From JALOTE01 sp031422195 (GTDB lineage Bacteria > Pseudomonadota > Alphaproteobacteria > Rhizobiales > Rhizobiaceae): 28,353 bases of DNA. Where the stretch lies: contig JANOPZ010000074.1 in the NCBI GenBank assembly GCA_031422195.1, positions 1-28,353 on the forward strand, read 5' to 3'. Made by a program: the position numbers and the translations under genes. How positions within the stretch are numbered: position 1 is the first letter of the stretch; every line of letters starts with the position of its first letter. A model generated the notes under the pieces. That model had not been told where the DNA came from. It ran no database searches and saw nothing but the letters and a program-made list of their open reading frames with translations. Below are positions 14,908 to 23,148 of this stretch, in pieces.

Positions 14908-16827
14908 TTGGTAAAGTCAGCTATAAACAAAGCGGTAGAAGCGCAAGCTTCGCCCTCTCCTGATAACACCATTTTTGAACTGCGCAAAAAGCGCTCGCTT
15001 GATGATCTTATGGGGCCGCTGACACGGCTTTATGGCAACCGGCCCGATTTTTCTGATTTCACTGCTAAACTGTTCACTGTTCTTAAAGCCCGCTGGCATG
15101 AACGGCCTTCCGATTTGAAAGAGCTGGATCTGGCGCGTGATCTCAACCCCGACTGGTTTTTGAGCCAAGAAATGGTTGCATATGTTTTTTACATCGACCG
15201 GTTTTCCGGCACCTTAAAACAGGTTCCTAAGCACATCGACTACCTCAAAAACCTTGGCGTGACTTATGTGCATTTCATGCCTTGTCTAAAGCCGCGAGAA
15301 GGTGACTCTGATGGTGGCTATTCAGTGCAAGATTATCGCTCAATCAGCCCCGCGCTTGGCACTATGGGTGAGTTTGAAGCAGTCAGCGCGACACTGCGGT
15401 CAGAGGGCATCTCGGTTTGTATCGATTTGGTGGTGAACCACACAGCTAAAGAACATGAATGGGCCCAAAAAGCCCGCGCAGGCGACAAGCATTACCAGGA
15501 TTATTACTGGATGTTTGACAAAGACATTACGCCGAAAGCTTATGAGAAAACGCTGATTGATATTTTCCCGGCTACCGCGCCGGGTAGTTTTACCTATTAT
15601 CCTGATTTCAACCGGTGGGTGTGGACAACTTTCAACGAGCATCAATGGGATTTGAATTGGTCAAACCCCAATGTATTTCTAGAAATGGTTGATATAATTC
15701 TGACGCTTGCCAATAAGGGCGCAGAGATTTTACGGCTTGATGCTGTGGCGTTCATGTGGAAGCGGCTCGGTACAAACTGCCAAAATCTTTCCGAAGTGCA
15801 TGATATTTTGCAAGCCTTGCGCGCCGCCAACCGCATCGCTGCCCCAGCCGTCATTCATAAAGCTGAGGCAATTGTCGCGCCCCGAGATTTGGTGCCTTAT
15901 CTCGGCGCTGGCCGCCACACTGGCCGCGAAAGTAATTTGGCCTATCATAATAACGTCATGGTTCAGTTCTGGTCGTCGCTGGCAACTGGCAATACAGCTT
16001 TGATGACATATACGCTCGCCACCCATTTTCCAGAAACCTTCCGTAACGCTTCGTGGGCGACTTACATCCGCTGTCACGATGATATTGGCTGGGCCATCAC
16101 AGAAGAAGATGCTGGCGCATTTCCGCATATGAGCGGGCCGGGCCACCGACATTTTCTTGCTGATTTTTATACCGGCAAATTTCCGGGTTCTTTTGCCAAA
16201 GGTGCATTGTTTCAAGAAAACGAGGCAACCGGAGACCGGCGCAATTCCGGCTCATATGCCAGTTTGGCAGGCCTTGAAACCGCGCTTGTGACAAAAGACA
16301 AAACCGCCATTGATCTGGCGATCAAACGCATTCTTTTGGGAAATGCGCTTATCGCCTCATTCGGCGGTATCCCTCTGCTTTATATGGGCGATGAGATTGG
16401 CCTCTTGAACGATGACGATTATTTGAAAGACCCTGAAAAAGCCCATGACAACCGCTGGATGCACCGGCCAAAAATGGATTGGGCGCTAGCCAAACAAGCT
16501 CAAAAAGGCGAAACACCGGCCGGTTGGATTTTAGCGGGTGTGCGCCATATCATCGCGCGCCGTAAGGCTTTGCTTGAGCTGTCGGCGAGTGTGCCAACGC
16601 GCATTGTGCGGCTTTCAAACCCGGCGGCATTTGCATTTGTGCGTCCCGGTGATAGCCGCACCATTGGTTGTGTCTTTAATTTTACACAGCATCGCCAATC
16701 GGTTCGGCTGGATGGCTTGGCCAATCAGGATGTATGGGGCCGTGAAGATTTACTGGCGGGTAAGCCAGCAGATATTCGCGCCGGGTTTTTAGAGTTGGGG
16801 CCATATGAAGCGGTATGGCTGGGGTAG
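14908..16827 (+). CDS. Amylosucrase (GH13 subfamily 4) or close sucrose hydrolase
   Basis: Transglucosidase that uses sucrose to build an alpha-1,4-glucan, releasing fructose; the related sucrose hydrolases only split it. 639 residues, nearly the same length as the Neisseria enzyme, starting at TTG 14908. An N-terminal helical domain (~1-85) precedes the barrel: YVFYIDRFSGTL, SDGGYSVQDYR (Asp135 of the sucrose pocket), DLVVNHTAKEHEWA, nucleophile Asp278 in LRLDAVAFMWK, acid/base Glu320 in HKAEAIV, and Asp391 in RCHDDIGW. Later come PLLYMGDEIGLLND and NRWMHRP, whose arginine closes the pocket. No signal peptide, so cytoplasmic. It is a single gene behind a LacI-type palindrome and next to a pseudogene, suggesting an acquired block between rpsI and speB. 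Motifs cannot separate synthase from hydrolase. Confidence 0.92.
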   Translation: MVKSAINKAVEAQASPSPDNTIFELRKKRSLDDLMGPLTRLYGNRPDFSDFTAKLFTVLKARWHERPSDLKELDLARDLNPDWFLSQEMVAYVFYIDRFSGTLKQVPKHIDYLKNLGVTYVHFMPCLKPREGDSDGGYSVQDYRSISPALGTMGEFEAVSATLRSEGISVCIDLVVNHTAKEHEWAQKARAGDKHYQDYYWMFDKDITPKAYEKTLIDIFPATAPGSFTYYPDFNRWVWTTFNEHQWDLNWSNPNVFLEMVDIILTLANKGAEILRLDAVAFMWKRLGTNCQNLSEVHDILQALRAANRIAAPAVIHKAEAIVAPRDLVPYLGAGRHTGRESNLAYHNNVMVQFWSSLATGNTALMTYTLATHFPETFRNASWATYIRCHDDIGWAITEEDAGAFPHMSGPGHRHFLADFYTGKFPGSFAKGALFQENEATGDRRNSGSYASLAGLETALVTKDKTAIDLAIKRILLGNALIASFGGIPLLYMGDEIGLLNDDDYLKDPEKAHDNRWMHRPKMDWALAKQAQKGETPAGWILAGVRHIIARRKALLELSASVPTRIVRLSNPAAFAFVRPGDSRTIGCVFNFTQHRQSVRLDGLANQDVWGREDLLAGKPADIRAGFLELGPYEAVWLG

Positions 16828-16848
16828 GAATTTGATTTGATCTCAAAT

Positions 16849-16946
16849 CATAGTGATCCGCGCATTTATTGCGGGGAGCCAGACTTACTTGAAAATCCCA
16901 GCAAAAAGTCTGCGTTCCCACAATAAATGCGGGAATGACTAAATTG
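16849..16946. repeat. Inverted-repeat element, family A, copy 2
   Basis: A ~98-base non-coding element after the amylosucrase gene. Its ends pair through CGCATTTATTGCGG (left) and the complement of CCACAATAAATGCGGG (right), with outer AATCATAGT.AT / AT.ACTAAATT. It shares GCGGGGA.CCAGACTT.CTT, CAGCAA and the GG..TGACTAA end with the element at 7987-8097, in the same orientation. The stem sequences differ but each copy keeps its own pairing, so structure rather than sequence is conserved. It may also end amylosucrase transcription. Confidence 0.75.
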
Positions 16947-17022
16947 ATAATTCCCGCCCAACCTGCCTTCACCTTTTGGCCCTGCCATGCCAAACACCCC
17001 CCAGCAAATCAAAGGTGCTTCA

Positions 17023-17970
17023 ATGGCTGGAAATTCCAACGACAACGCATTTATGGCAAAAAATGACCGTTCTGCATCGGAACCAACGTATGCAGGTGCG
17101 TTGTCATTTATGCGGCGGCGCTACACAAAAAATGTCGTGGGGGCCGATGTGGTTATTATGGGTGTGCCGTTTGATGCTGCCGTTTCCAACCGGCCTGGCA
17201 GCCGCTTTGGGCCGCAGGCTATCCGGCGCGCTTCAGCGATTTTCGACAATGATCAGCAGTATCCATTCCACGCAGATTTGTTTGAGCACCTCAACGTTGT
17301 CGATTTTGGCGATTTGCTCTGGGATTATGGTTACCCGCAGCGGATTTATGAATTGATTGAAAATCAGGCTGCTCAGTTGATCAAAGGCGGCCAGACGCTC
17401 ATCACTTTGGGCGGTGATCACTCGATTACCTACGGTTTGCTCAAAGCCCATGCCGCCAAGCACGGCCCGCTTGCTTTGGTGCATTTTGATGCGCATCAAG
17501 ACACATGGCCTGACGATGGCAAGCGTATCGACCACGGTTCGTTTGTGCTGCGCGCTGCACGTGAAGGTTTGATTGATACCGATCAGTCCATCCAGATCGG
17601 CATTCGCACCCATGCGCCTGAGCCGTGCGGGATTAAAATCCTTTACGGTTACGATGTTGAAGAGATGAACACGAAACAAATTTCAGACGCGATTATTGCC
17701 CGGGTTGGCAATGCCAAAACCTATATCACATTTGATATTGATTGCCTCGACCCGGCTTTCGCTCCCGGAACTGGAACGCCGGTTTCAGGCGGGCCATCTT
17801 CGGCTAAAATGCTGTCAGTGCTGCGCCAGCTGAAATCAATTGATATGGTCGGTGCCGACATTGTGGAAGTTTTGCCAGCTTACGACCATGCAGATATTAC
17901 GGCCATTGCAGGTGCCACGGTGGCGCAGCATTATATTGGGCTTTTGGCGGAGCGACGTGCCGGAATGTGA
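17023..17970 (+). CDS. speB: Agmatinase (ureohydrolase family)
   Basis: Binuclear manganese enzyme that hydrolyses agmatine to putrescine and urea; guanidinobutyrase is an alternative within the family. 315 residues. Metal ligands lie in GGDHS (130-134), FDAHQD (155-160) and TFDIDCLDPAFAPGTGTPVSGG. ASNRPGSRFGP-like VSNRPGSRFGPQAIR near residue 55 is the substrate-loop segment. I chose ATG 17023 because AAAGGTG lies 5 bases upstream; ATGs at 16987 and 17053 are also in frame. argC follows by 49 bases on the same strand, so both may share a transcript linking arginine and polyamine metabolism. Confidence 0.92.
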   Translation: MAGNSNDNAFMAKNDRSASEPTYAGALSFMRRRYTKNVVGADVVIMGVPFDAAVSNRPGSRFGPQAIRRASAIFDNDQQYPFHADLFEHLNVVDFGDLLWDYGYPQRIYELIENQAAQLIKGGQTLITLGGDHSITYGLLKAHAAKHGPLALVHFDAHQDTWPDDGKRIDHGSFVLRAAREGLIDTDQSIQIGIRTHAPEPCGIKILYGYDVEEMNTKQISDAIIARVGNAKTYITFDIDCLDPAFAPGTGTPVSGGPSSAKMLSVLRQLKSIDMVGADIVEVLPAYDHADITAIAGATVAQHYIGLLAERRAGM

Positions 17971-18019
17971 CGTATTGATTCATATTTATAACTTAACCAT
18001 CTGATTGTATGAGACTAAA

Positions 18020-18961
18020 ATGGCAAAGCCAAAAATATTTATCGACGGTGAACACGGCACAACTGGCCTGCAAATCCGCGAGCGTCTGGCTTCGCGCACC
18101 GATATTGAGCAACTCACAATTCCGCATGCGGAGCGTCATTCGGTTGAACAGCGTACCGAAATGCTCCGCGCTGCTGATATAGCCATTTTGTGTTTGCCCG
18201 ATGATGCTTCGCGTGAAAGCGTTGCTTTAGCGGAAGGCTCAGGCACCCGGTTTATTGATGCATCGAGCGCATTTCGCACTGCGCCGGATTGGGCATTCGG
18301 GTTTCCCGAGCTGACTAAAGGTCACGCTGGCATCATTGCGACAGCGCAAAATGTGTCTAATCCGGGATGTTATTCGACAGGGGCTGTGGCACTGCTGCGC
18401 CCGCTCGTTGATGCCGATATTTTGCCAGCTGATTATCCGCTGACGATTAATGGCATATCGGGCTATTCCGGCGGCGGAAAGCAACTTATTGCACAGATGG
18501 AAGATGCCTCGCGGGCCGATGCTATTACTGCGAACCTATTTGCATATGCGCTGACATTGCAGCACAAGCACGTGCCTGAAATCGTCACACGGTCCGGGTT
18601 AAAGCGCCGCCCTATTTTCAGCCCAAGTGTCGGGCGCTTTGCGCAAGGCATGCTGGTGCATGTGCCGCTGCATTTGGCTTTGCTCACTGGGAAGCAGAAC
18701 GCTTCAACAATTCACGCAGCTTTGGCAAAGCATTATGGGGCGCAAAACGTGGTGCAAGTTGTAGCGATGGATGTGGCCGCGAGCATGGTGCGGCTTGACC
18801 CAGAAGCGCTTAACGGCACCAATGTGATGAAGTTGCATGTGTTTGGTGATTCATCGACCGGTCATGTCAATCTGGTGGCGCAGCTTGATAATCTCGGTAA
18901 AGGCGCGTCAGGCGCAGCGGTTCAGAATTTGGATTTAATGCTGGGCCTGGAGGCCGCTTAA
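18020..18961 (+). CDS. argC: N-acetyl-gamma-glutamyl-phosphate reductase, type 2
   Basis: NADPH-dependent enzyme that reduces N-acetylglutamyl phosphate to the semialdehyde, third step of arginine synthesis. 313 residues, the short type-2 form usual in Rhizobiales. KIFIDGEHGTTGLQI at the start is the nucleotide-binding segment, Cys117 in SNPGCYSTGA is the catalytic thiol, and GYSGGGKQLI and KHVPEI follow as expected. A TTG 15 bases upstream is in frame, but ATG 18020 fits the family. It is convergent with hdaA, with 15 bases between the stops and no obvious terminator. Confidence 0.96.
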   Translation: MAKPKIFIDGEHGTTGLQIRERLASRTDIEQLTIPHAERHSVEQRTEMLRAADIAILCLPDDASRESVALAEGSGTRFIDASSAFRTAPDWAFGFPELTKGHAGIIATAQNVSNPGCYSTGAVALLRPLVDADILPADYPLTINGISGYSGGGKQLIAQMEDASRADAITANLFAYALTLQHKHVPEIVTRSGLKRRPIFSPSVGRFAQGMLVHVPLHLALLTGKQNASTIHAALAKHYGAQNVVQVVAMDVAASMVRLDPEALNGTNVMKLHVFGDSSTGHVNLVAQLDNLGKGASGAAVQNLDLMLGLEAA

Positions 18962-18976
18962 CGGCAGTTTAAGCGA

Positions 18977-19672
18977 TTAAAACAACGTGGGCTCATCATT
19001 GGCCCCTAAGTTTTTCATGACCTGTGCAACAAATATTTTGGTAATACGCGCCTTGCGGGCCATGGCTTCGGCATCCATTAACGCGACTATTTGGCGGGCT
19101 GCTACGGCGCTGCGTTCAATCCGGCGTGTCAAATAAGCAATAATTTCAGCATCAACAACCAATTGCCTGTCAGCAAAACCTTTGGCAATTAGGCCAAACA
19201 ATAAAGCATCATCCGGTGGGTTGATTTCGGCAAAAGTGCCAATTGCCAATCTCGACCGAAGATCAGCCAATGCAATTGAAAGGCTGTTCACGGGTTTTGC
19301 CGACGTTAAAAGAAGACTTCCGTTTTTTGCTGCCAATGCGTTGATCAAATGAAACAAGCCGGTTTCATCAAGCGCATTTTCACCGATTAAAGGGTCAATG
19401 ACCACGGTTGAAACATCTTCGGACAATGGGCCAATAGAGCTAGAATTCATTGAAATGGCATTGGCCTTCTTTGCCCAAGCGTTTGCCATATGGCTTTTGC
19501 CAGAACCACGCGGGCCGGTGAGAATGGACACAGTTCCTGGCCAGTTTGGCCAACGGTCGATGATGTCAACAGCTGCAGCATTTGCGGGCGTCACCACGAG
19601 GTCTTCGCGCGCAAACGCTTCTGCGCGGCCAAGATCTAGCGTGAGCTGCGATGGAGCTTTCAGCTCAATCAT
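18977..19672 (-). CDS. hdaA: HdaA, DnaA-related regulator of replication initiation
   Basis: AAA+ protein that, bound to the DNA polymerase sliding clamp, promotes hydrolysis of DnaA-ATP and so limits re-initiation. 231 residues from ATG 19672. The clamp-binding peptide QLTLDL is at residues 9-14, Walker A is GPRGSGKSH, the arginine-finger segment is DLRSRL, and a sensor-2 helix follows (RSAVAARQIVALM). Walker B reads VVIDPL, so the second acidic residue usually seen is absent. The first 8 bases overlap the permease gene, giving translational coupling. The order permease-hdaA beside purMN is a known alphaproteobacterial arrangement. Confidence 0.9.
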   Translation of the reverse strand: MIELKAPSQLTLDLGRAEAFAREDLVVTPANAAAVDIIDRWPNWPGTVSILTGPRGSGKSHMANAWAKKANAISMNSSSIGPLSEDVSTVVIDPLIGENALDETGLFHLINALAAKNGSLLLTSAKPVNSLSIALADLRSRLAIGTFAEINPPDDALLFGLIAKGFADRQLVVDAEIIAYLTRRIERSAVAARQIVALMDAEAMARKARITKIFVAQVMKNLGANDEPTLF

Positions 19673-20804
19673 TGTGGCCGATATACAGCGGCGATGCCAT
19701 ATAGCGGCCAAGCGCGAAGCGCACGAGCACGCCCACAACCGCTGCCGCAGGCACGGCGATTAACAGGCCAACAAAGCCAAGCAATGCGCCAAACGCAAAT
19801 AACGCAAACATCAACCAAACCGGGTGCAAGCCGACGCTGGAACCGACAAGTTTTGGCTGCAGAATATTGCCCTCGATAAATTGACCCGCAAAAAAAATAA
19901 TTGCGATGATCAGTACCATAATCCAATCTGGCCAGAATTGAACGGCAGCAACGATCAGCGCAAGCAGAAGGCCGGTGAGCGAACCAACGTACGGAATAAA
20001 CGATACGAAGCCGGCAAACAGCCCAATGAGCAAGCCGAAATTGAGGCCGGCAATTGTCAGTGCCGTACCATAGAGAATGCCAAGAATGAGGCAAAGCGTG
20101 CCCTGCCCGCGAACAAAACCAGCTATTGCGCGATCAATATCTTTAGCGATGGTGCGCACGGTTTCAACATTATCACGCGGAACCCAGCTATCAACCTTGG
20201 CAACCATCCTGTCCCAATCGAGCAGCATATAAAATGCAACAACCGGTGTTACAACGAGCAGACCGGCTAGATTGATAAGCGCCATGCCTGATTGCCAAAC
20301 AGAGGTTAGAATTCCGGTTACGAAGCCAAGGCTTTGTTTCAAAACGCCTTCAATTGAAGATTGAACGCTGGCAACGCCGCTATCGCCGAGATAGCGTTGC
20401 AGAAACCCAAGATCGATACCTGCAATGAGCTCTTGTAAGCGGGCTACGGTTGCTGGCAGTTTTTCAATGAAATTGCCGGCTTGAGACATCAACACGGGCA
20501 CTATAACCGCAAGCGCAACGGCAAAAATCAGAATAAACAGGCCAAGAATGACGCTCGTTGCCATAACACGGGAGAGGCCCATTTTCTCCAATCTATCAGC
20601 CACAGGATCGAGAAAATAGGCAATCGCCATGCCTGCCAAAAACGGCAGCAGGATGGAGCTAAACACATAGAAAAACGCAATCAAAACAATTGCGCCGATT
20701 GACCAGAACACAGCCTGTTTGCGCAGCATTTCGGCATATTTGCCCGCAGCGATTTCGTCGATCGTTTCAATATCAGGAGTGATGGAAGACAACGGTTTTT
20801 TCAT
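19665..20804 (-). CDS. AI-2E family transporter / PerM-like permease
   Basis: 379-residue inner-membrane protein with about eight hydrophobic segments. The first pair lies at ~33-70 (AVFWSIGAIVLIAFFYVFSS and LPFLAGMAIAYFLDP), then ~82-108, a large soluble loop ~110-165, then clusters at ~170-205, 238-300 and 305-365. PVADRLEKMGLSR and FIPYVGSLTGLLLAL are hallmark family motifs. Members include the TqsA exporter of autoinducer-2 and sodium/proton antiporters, so the substrate is open. It starts 4 bases after the phosphatidyltransferase stop and overlaps hdaA, so the three genes form one operon. Confidence 0.9.
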   Translation of the reverse strand: MKKPLSSITPDIETIDEIAAGKYAEMLRKQAVFWSIGAIVLIAFFYVFSSILLPFLAGMAIAYFLDPVADRLEKMGLSRVMATSVILGLFILIFAVALAVIVPVLMSQAGNFIEKLPATVARLQELIAGIDLGFLQRYLGDSGVASVQSSIEGVLKQSLGFVTGILTSVWQSGMALINLAGLLVVTPVVAFYMLLDWDRMVAKVDSWVPRDNVETVRTIAKDIDRAIAGFVRGQGTLCLILGILYGTALTIAGLNFGLLIGLFAGFVSFIPYVGSLTGLLLALIVAAVQFWPDWIMVLIIAIIFFAGQFIEGNILQPKLVGSSVGLHPVWLMFALFAFGALLGFVGLLIAVPAAAVVGVLVRFALGRYMASPLYIGHND

Positions 20805-20808
20805 GAGT

Positions 20809-21345
20809 TCAATTTTCCGCGCTCATCGTGTCTATCCAGCCCCGCACATAGGCAATGCCAGAGCCCAAGGTCAAGAATGCGGTGACAAACACCATAATTT
20901 CACGCGTTAGAGGAAGCTCGACAATCAAGGCCAGCTCAGCCAAAACCAAAGCGGCCAGCGCGATTTGCATAAATGTGTTGGCCTTCGAAATCAACAGTGG
21001 TTTCATTTCAACGACCGTGCCCATCATTGACGATAAAATAATAGCACCAACAATCAAACCATCACGGCTTACGACCAGTACAACGAGCCAGCTTGGCAAT
21101 TCTTGCAGCCAACCGAGCATGATGTAAACAGACACCAGCAGCAGTTTGTCGGCTGCAGGGTCAAGCCACGCACCAAGTATTGACCGCTGATTGAAGTGCC
21201 GGGCAATAAAACCATCAACCCCATCTGAAAGGCCGGCAATTAAAAAGCAGGCAAATGCCAAAGGATATTTTCCATTCAAAAGCGACCAAACCACAAGTGG
21301 CACCATTAAAAACCGGCCAATCGTGATAAAATTAGGAATGGTCAT
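20809..21345 (-). CDS. CDP-alcohol phosphatidyltransferase
   Basis: Integral membrane enzyme that transfers a phosphatidyl group from CDP-diacylglycerol to an alcohol. 178 residues from ATG 21345 (MTIPNFITIGRF); a start 33 bases upstream is also possible. The full catalytic signature DxxDGxxAR-x8-GxxxDxxxD is present as Asp41, Asp44, Gly45, Ala48-Arg49, Gly58, Asp62 and Asp66. About five to six membrane helices. Such proteins are PgsA (glycerol-phosphate acceptor) or cardiolipin-synthase-like; motifs do not decide. It heads the operon with the permease and hdaA and is divergent from purM. Confidence 0.88.
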   Translation of the reverse strand: MTIPNFITIGRFLMVPLVVWSLLNGKYPLAFACFLIAGLSDGVDGFIARHFNQRSILGAWLDPAADKLLLVSVYIMLGWLQELPSWLVVLVVSRDGLIVGAIILSSMMGTVVEMKPLLISKANTFMQIALAALVLAELALIVELPLTREIMVFVTAFLTLGSGIAYVRGWIDTMSAEN

Positions 21346-21402
21346 GGCAAAATGATCCACCAAAAAACGAGAATGCATCCCAACCTATAGGAGCCTAATT
21401 TC

Positions 21403-21430
21403 TTGAGCGCGAGTATGTCCCCTATATATT
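21403..21430 (+). promoter_or_regulatory. Probable purMN promoter
   Basis: TTGAGC (21403-21408), 16 bases, then TATATT (21425-21430) resemble a housekeeping promoter, about 78 bases before the purM ATG. No purine-repressor box is recognised. Confidence 0.45.
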
Positions 21431-21508
21431 TCCTGCGCAACCTTGCAGTTTGGGCGTCGCTTTGCGATGAGCACCATAACAGGTAATTGTCTGGGACGAA
21501 CAGTATCG

Positions 21509-22570
21509 ATGGCTGACCAAACTCCCCTCACCTATGCCGCTGCTGGTGTTGATGTTGATGCCGGCAATAAATTAGTTGACCGTATCAAACCCATGGCCGC
21601 GCTTACCAAGCGTCTTGGCGCTGATGCCAATCTTGGCGGCTTTGGCGGCCTGTTTGATTTGAAAGCCTGTGGCTACACAGACCCTGTATTGGTGGCAGCA
21701 AATGACGGCGTTGGCACCAAGGTGAAAATTGCCATTGAGACCGGACTGCACACCACTGTCGGCATTGATCTGGTTGCTATGTGTGTCAACGATCTGATCG
21801 TTCAGGGTGCGGAACCGCTTTTCTTTCTCGATTATTTTGCAACTGGCGCTTTGAATGTGGATGAAGCAGCGCAGGTGATCTCCGGCATTGCTGAAGGGTG
21901 CCGCATTGCCGGTTGCGCATTGATTGGCGGCGAAACAGCTGAGATGCCGGGGCTTTATGCCAAAGGCGATTATGACCTGGCCGGGTTCAGCGTCGGCGCT
22001 GTTGAGCGTAACGCCATTTTGCCACGCCGTGATGTGGCGGCGGGTGACGCATTGATAGGGCTTGCATCATCAGGTGTGCATTCCAACGGCTATTCATTGG
22101 TTCGGAAAATCATTGAACGCATTGGAGCGGATTGGAGTGATAATGCTCCGTTTCAAGCCGGCTCGACGTTAGGCGAAGCTTTGATGGAGCCAACGCGCAT
22201 TTACGTGAAGCCGATTTTGGCAGCGTTAAAGGTTGGGCTGAATATTAAAGCGCTGGCGCATATCACCGGCGGCGGCATCACGGAAAATCTACCGCGTGTT
22301 TTGCCGGATGAAGTTTCAGCGGCAGTGAACTTGAACACGATTGATTTGCCGCCGGTGTTTGGTTGGCTGGCAGCCAAAGGCAGCGTTACGACACCTGAAA
22401 TGCTGCGGACTTTCAATTGCGGTGTTGGCATGGTTTTGGTCGTGGCTGCTAACGAAGCTGAGGCGGTATTAGCCCATTTTTCAAATGCAGGAATCAGCGC
22501 GTCGCAAATCGGCTTCTTAATCGAAAAGACCGATGTTCGCGTCGCTTATAGTGGAACGTTAGGATTTTGA
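21509..22570 (+). CDS. purM: Phosphoribosylformylglycinamidine cyclo-ligase (AIR synthetase)
   Basis: Fifth step of purine synthesis: ATP-driven ring closure of FGAM to AIR. 353 residues from ATG 21509 (MADQTPLTYAAAGVDVDAGN), the normal family start; longer in-frame starts exist at 21467 and 21443 without better ribosome sites. Conserved segments are YAAAGVDVDAGNKLV, LVAANDGVGTKVKIA, VGIDLVAMCVNDL, GGETAEMPG, GLASSGVHSNGYSLVR and HITGGGITENLPR. purN begins within its stop codon. Confidence 0.97.
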   Translation: MADQTPLTYAAAGVDVDAGNKLVDRIKPMAALTKRLGADANLGGFGGLFDLKACGYTDPVLVAANDGVGTKVKIAIETGLHTTVGIDLVAMCVNDLIVQGAEPLFFLDYFATGALNVDEAAQVISGIAEGCRIAGCALIGGETAEMPGLYAKGDYDLAGFSVGAVERNAILPRRDVAAGDALIGLASSGVHSNGYSLVRKIIERIGADWSDNAPFQAGSTLGEALMEPTRIYVKPILAALKVGLNIKALAHITGGGITENLPRVLPDEVSAAVNLNTIDLPPVFGWLAAKGSVTTPEMLRTFNCGVGMVLVVAANEAEAVLAHFSNAGISASQIGFLIEKTDVRVAYSGTLGF

Positions 22571-23148
22571 TTTCGGTCAAAGTGCCAGTTGCAATTTTTA
22601 TTTCAGGCCGTGGCTCGAACATGGAAAAGCTGGTTGACGCTGCAAAAGCGTCAGAATATCCGGCGCGCATTTGTGGTGTTTTATCTGACAGGGCCGATGC
22701 TGGCGGCTTGAAGTTTGCAGCGGTGAACGGCGTTCCGGTTTGCGCCATTGAGCGCAAAGATTTTGCCGATAGGATTGCACATGAAACTGCGATTCAAAAG
22801 CAATTGGCAATTTGGGGTGCAGAATTTGTAGCACTCGCAGGTTTTATGCGCGTGCTGTCGCCAGGGTTTGTCACGCATTGGCAAGGACGAATGATCAACA
22901 TTCACCCTTCGCTGCTGCCTCAATACAAGGGGCTGGATACGCATGCACGCGCATTGGCGGCGAGAGATAAAGAACATGGTTGTTCTGTGCATTGGGTCAC
23001 ACCAGAACTTGATGGCGGCGCTGTGATTGCTCAAGCACGGATAGACGTTTTGGCTGACGAAACAGAGGAATCATTGGCTGCGCGGGTTTTGAAAGAAGAG
23101 CACAAGCTTTATGCGCAAACGCTTGGCGTAGTCCTTAAAGCGCTCTAA
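22567..23148 (+). CDS. purN: Phosphoribosylglycinamide formyltransferase
   Basis: Third step of purine synthesis: formyl transfer from 10-formyltetrahydrofolate to GAR. 193 residues. PAIFISGRGSNM-like VAIFISGRGSNM at the start, then the catalytic residues Asn111 and His113 in NIHPSLLPQYKG and Asp149 in PELDGGAV. The start is TTG 22567, overlapping the purM stop as TTGA, so it is translated by coupling; a GTG 15 bases further in is the alternative. Its last 14 bases overlap the end of the convergent molybdopterin oxidoreductase gene. Confidence 0.95.
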   Translation: MISVKVPVAIFISGRGSNMEKLVDAAKASEYPARICGVLSDRADAGGLKFAAVNGVPVCAIERKDFADRIAHETAIQKQLAIWGAEFVALAGFMRVLSPGFVTHWQGRMINIHPSLLPQYKGLDTHARALAARDKEHGCSVHWVTPELDGGAVIAQARIDVLADETEESLAARVLKEEHKLYAQTLGVVLKAL

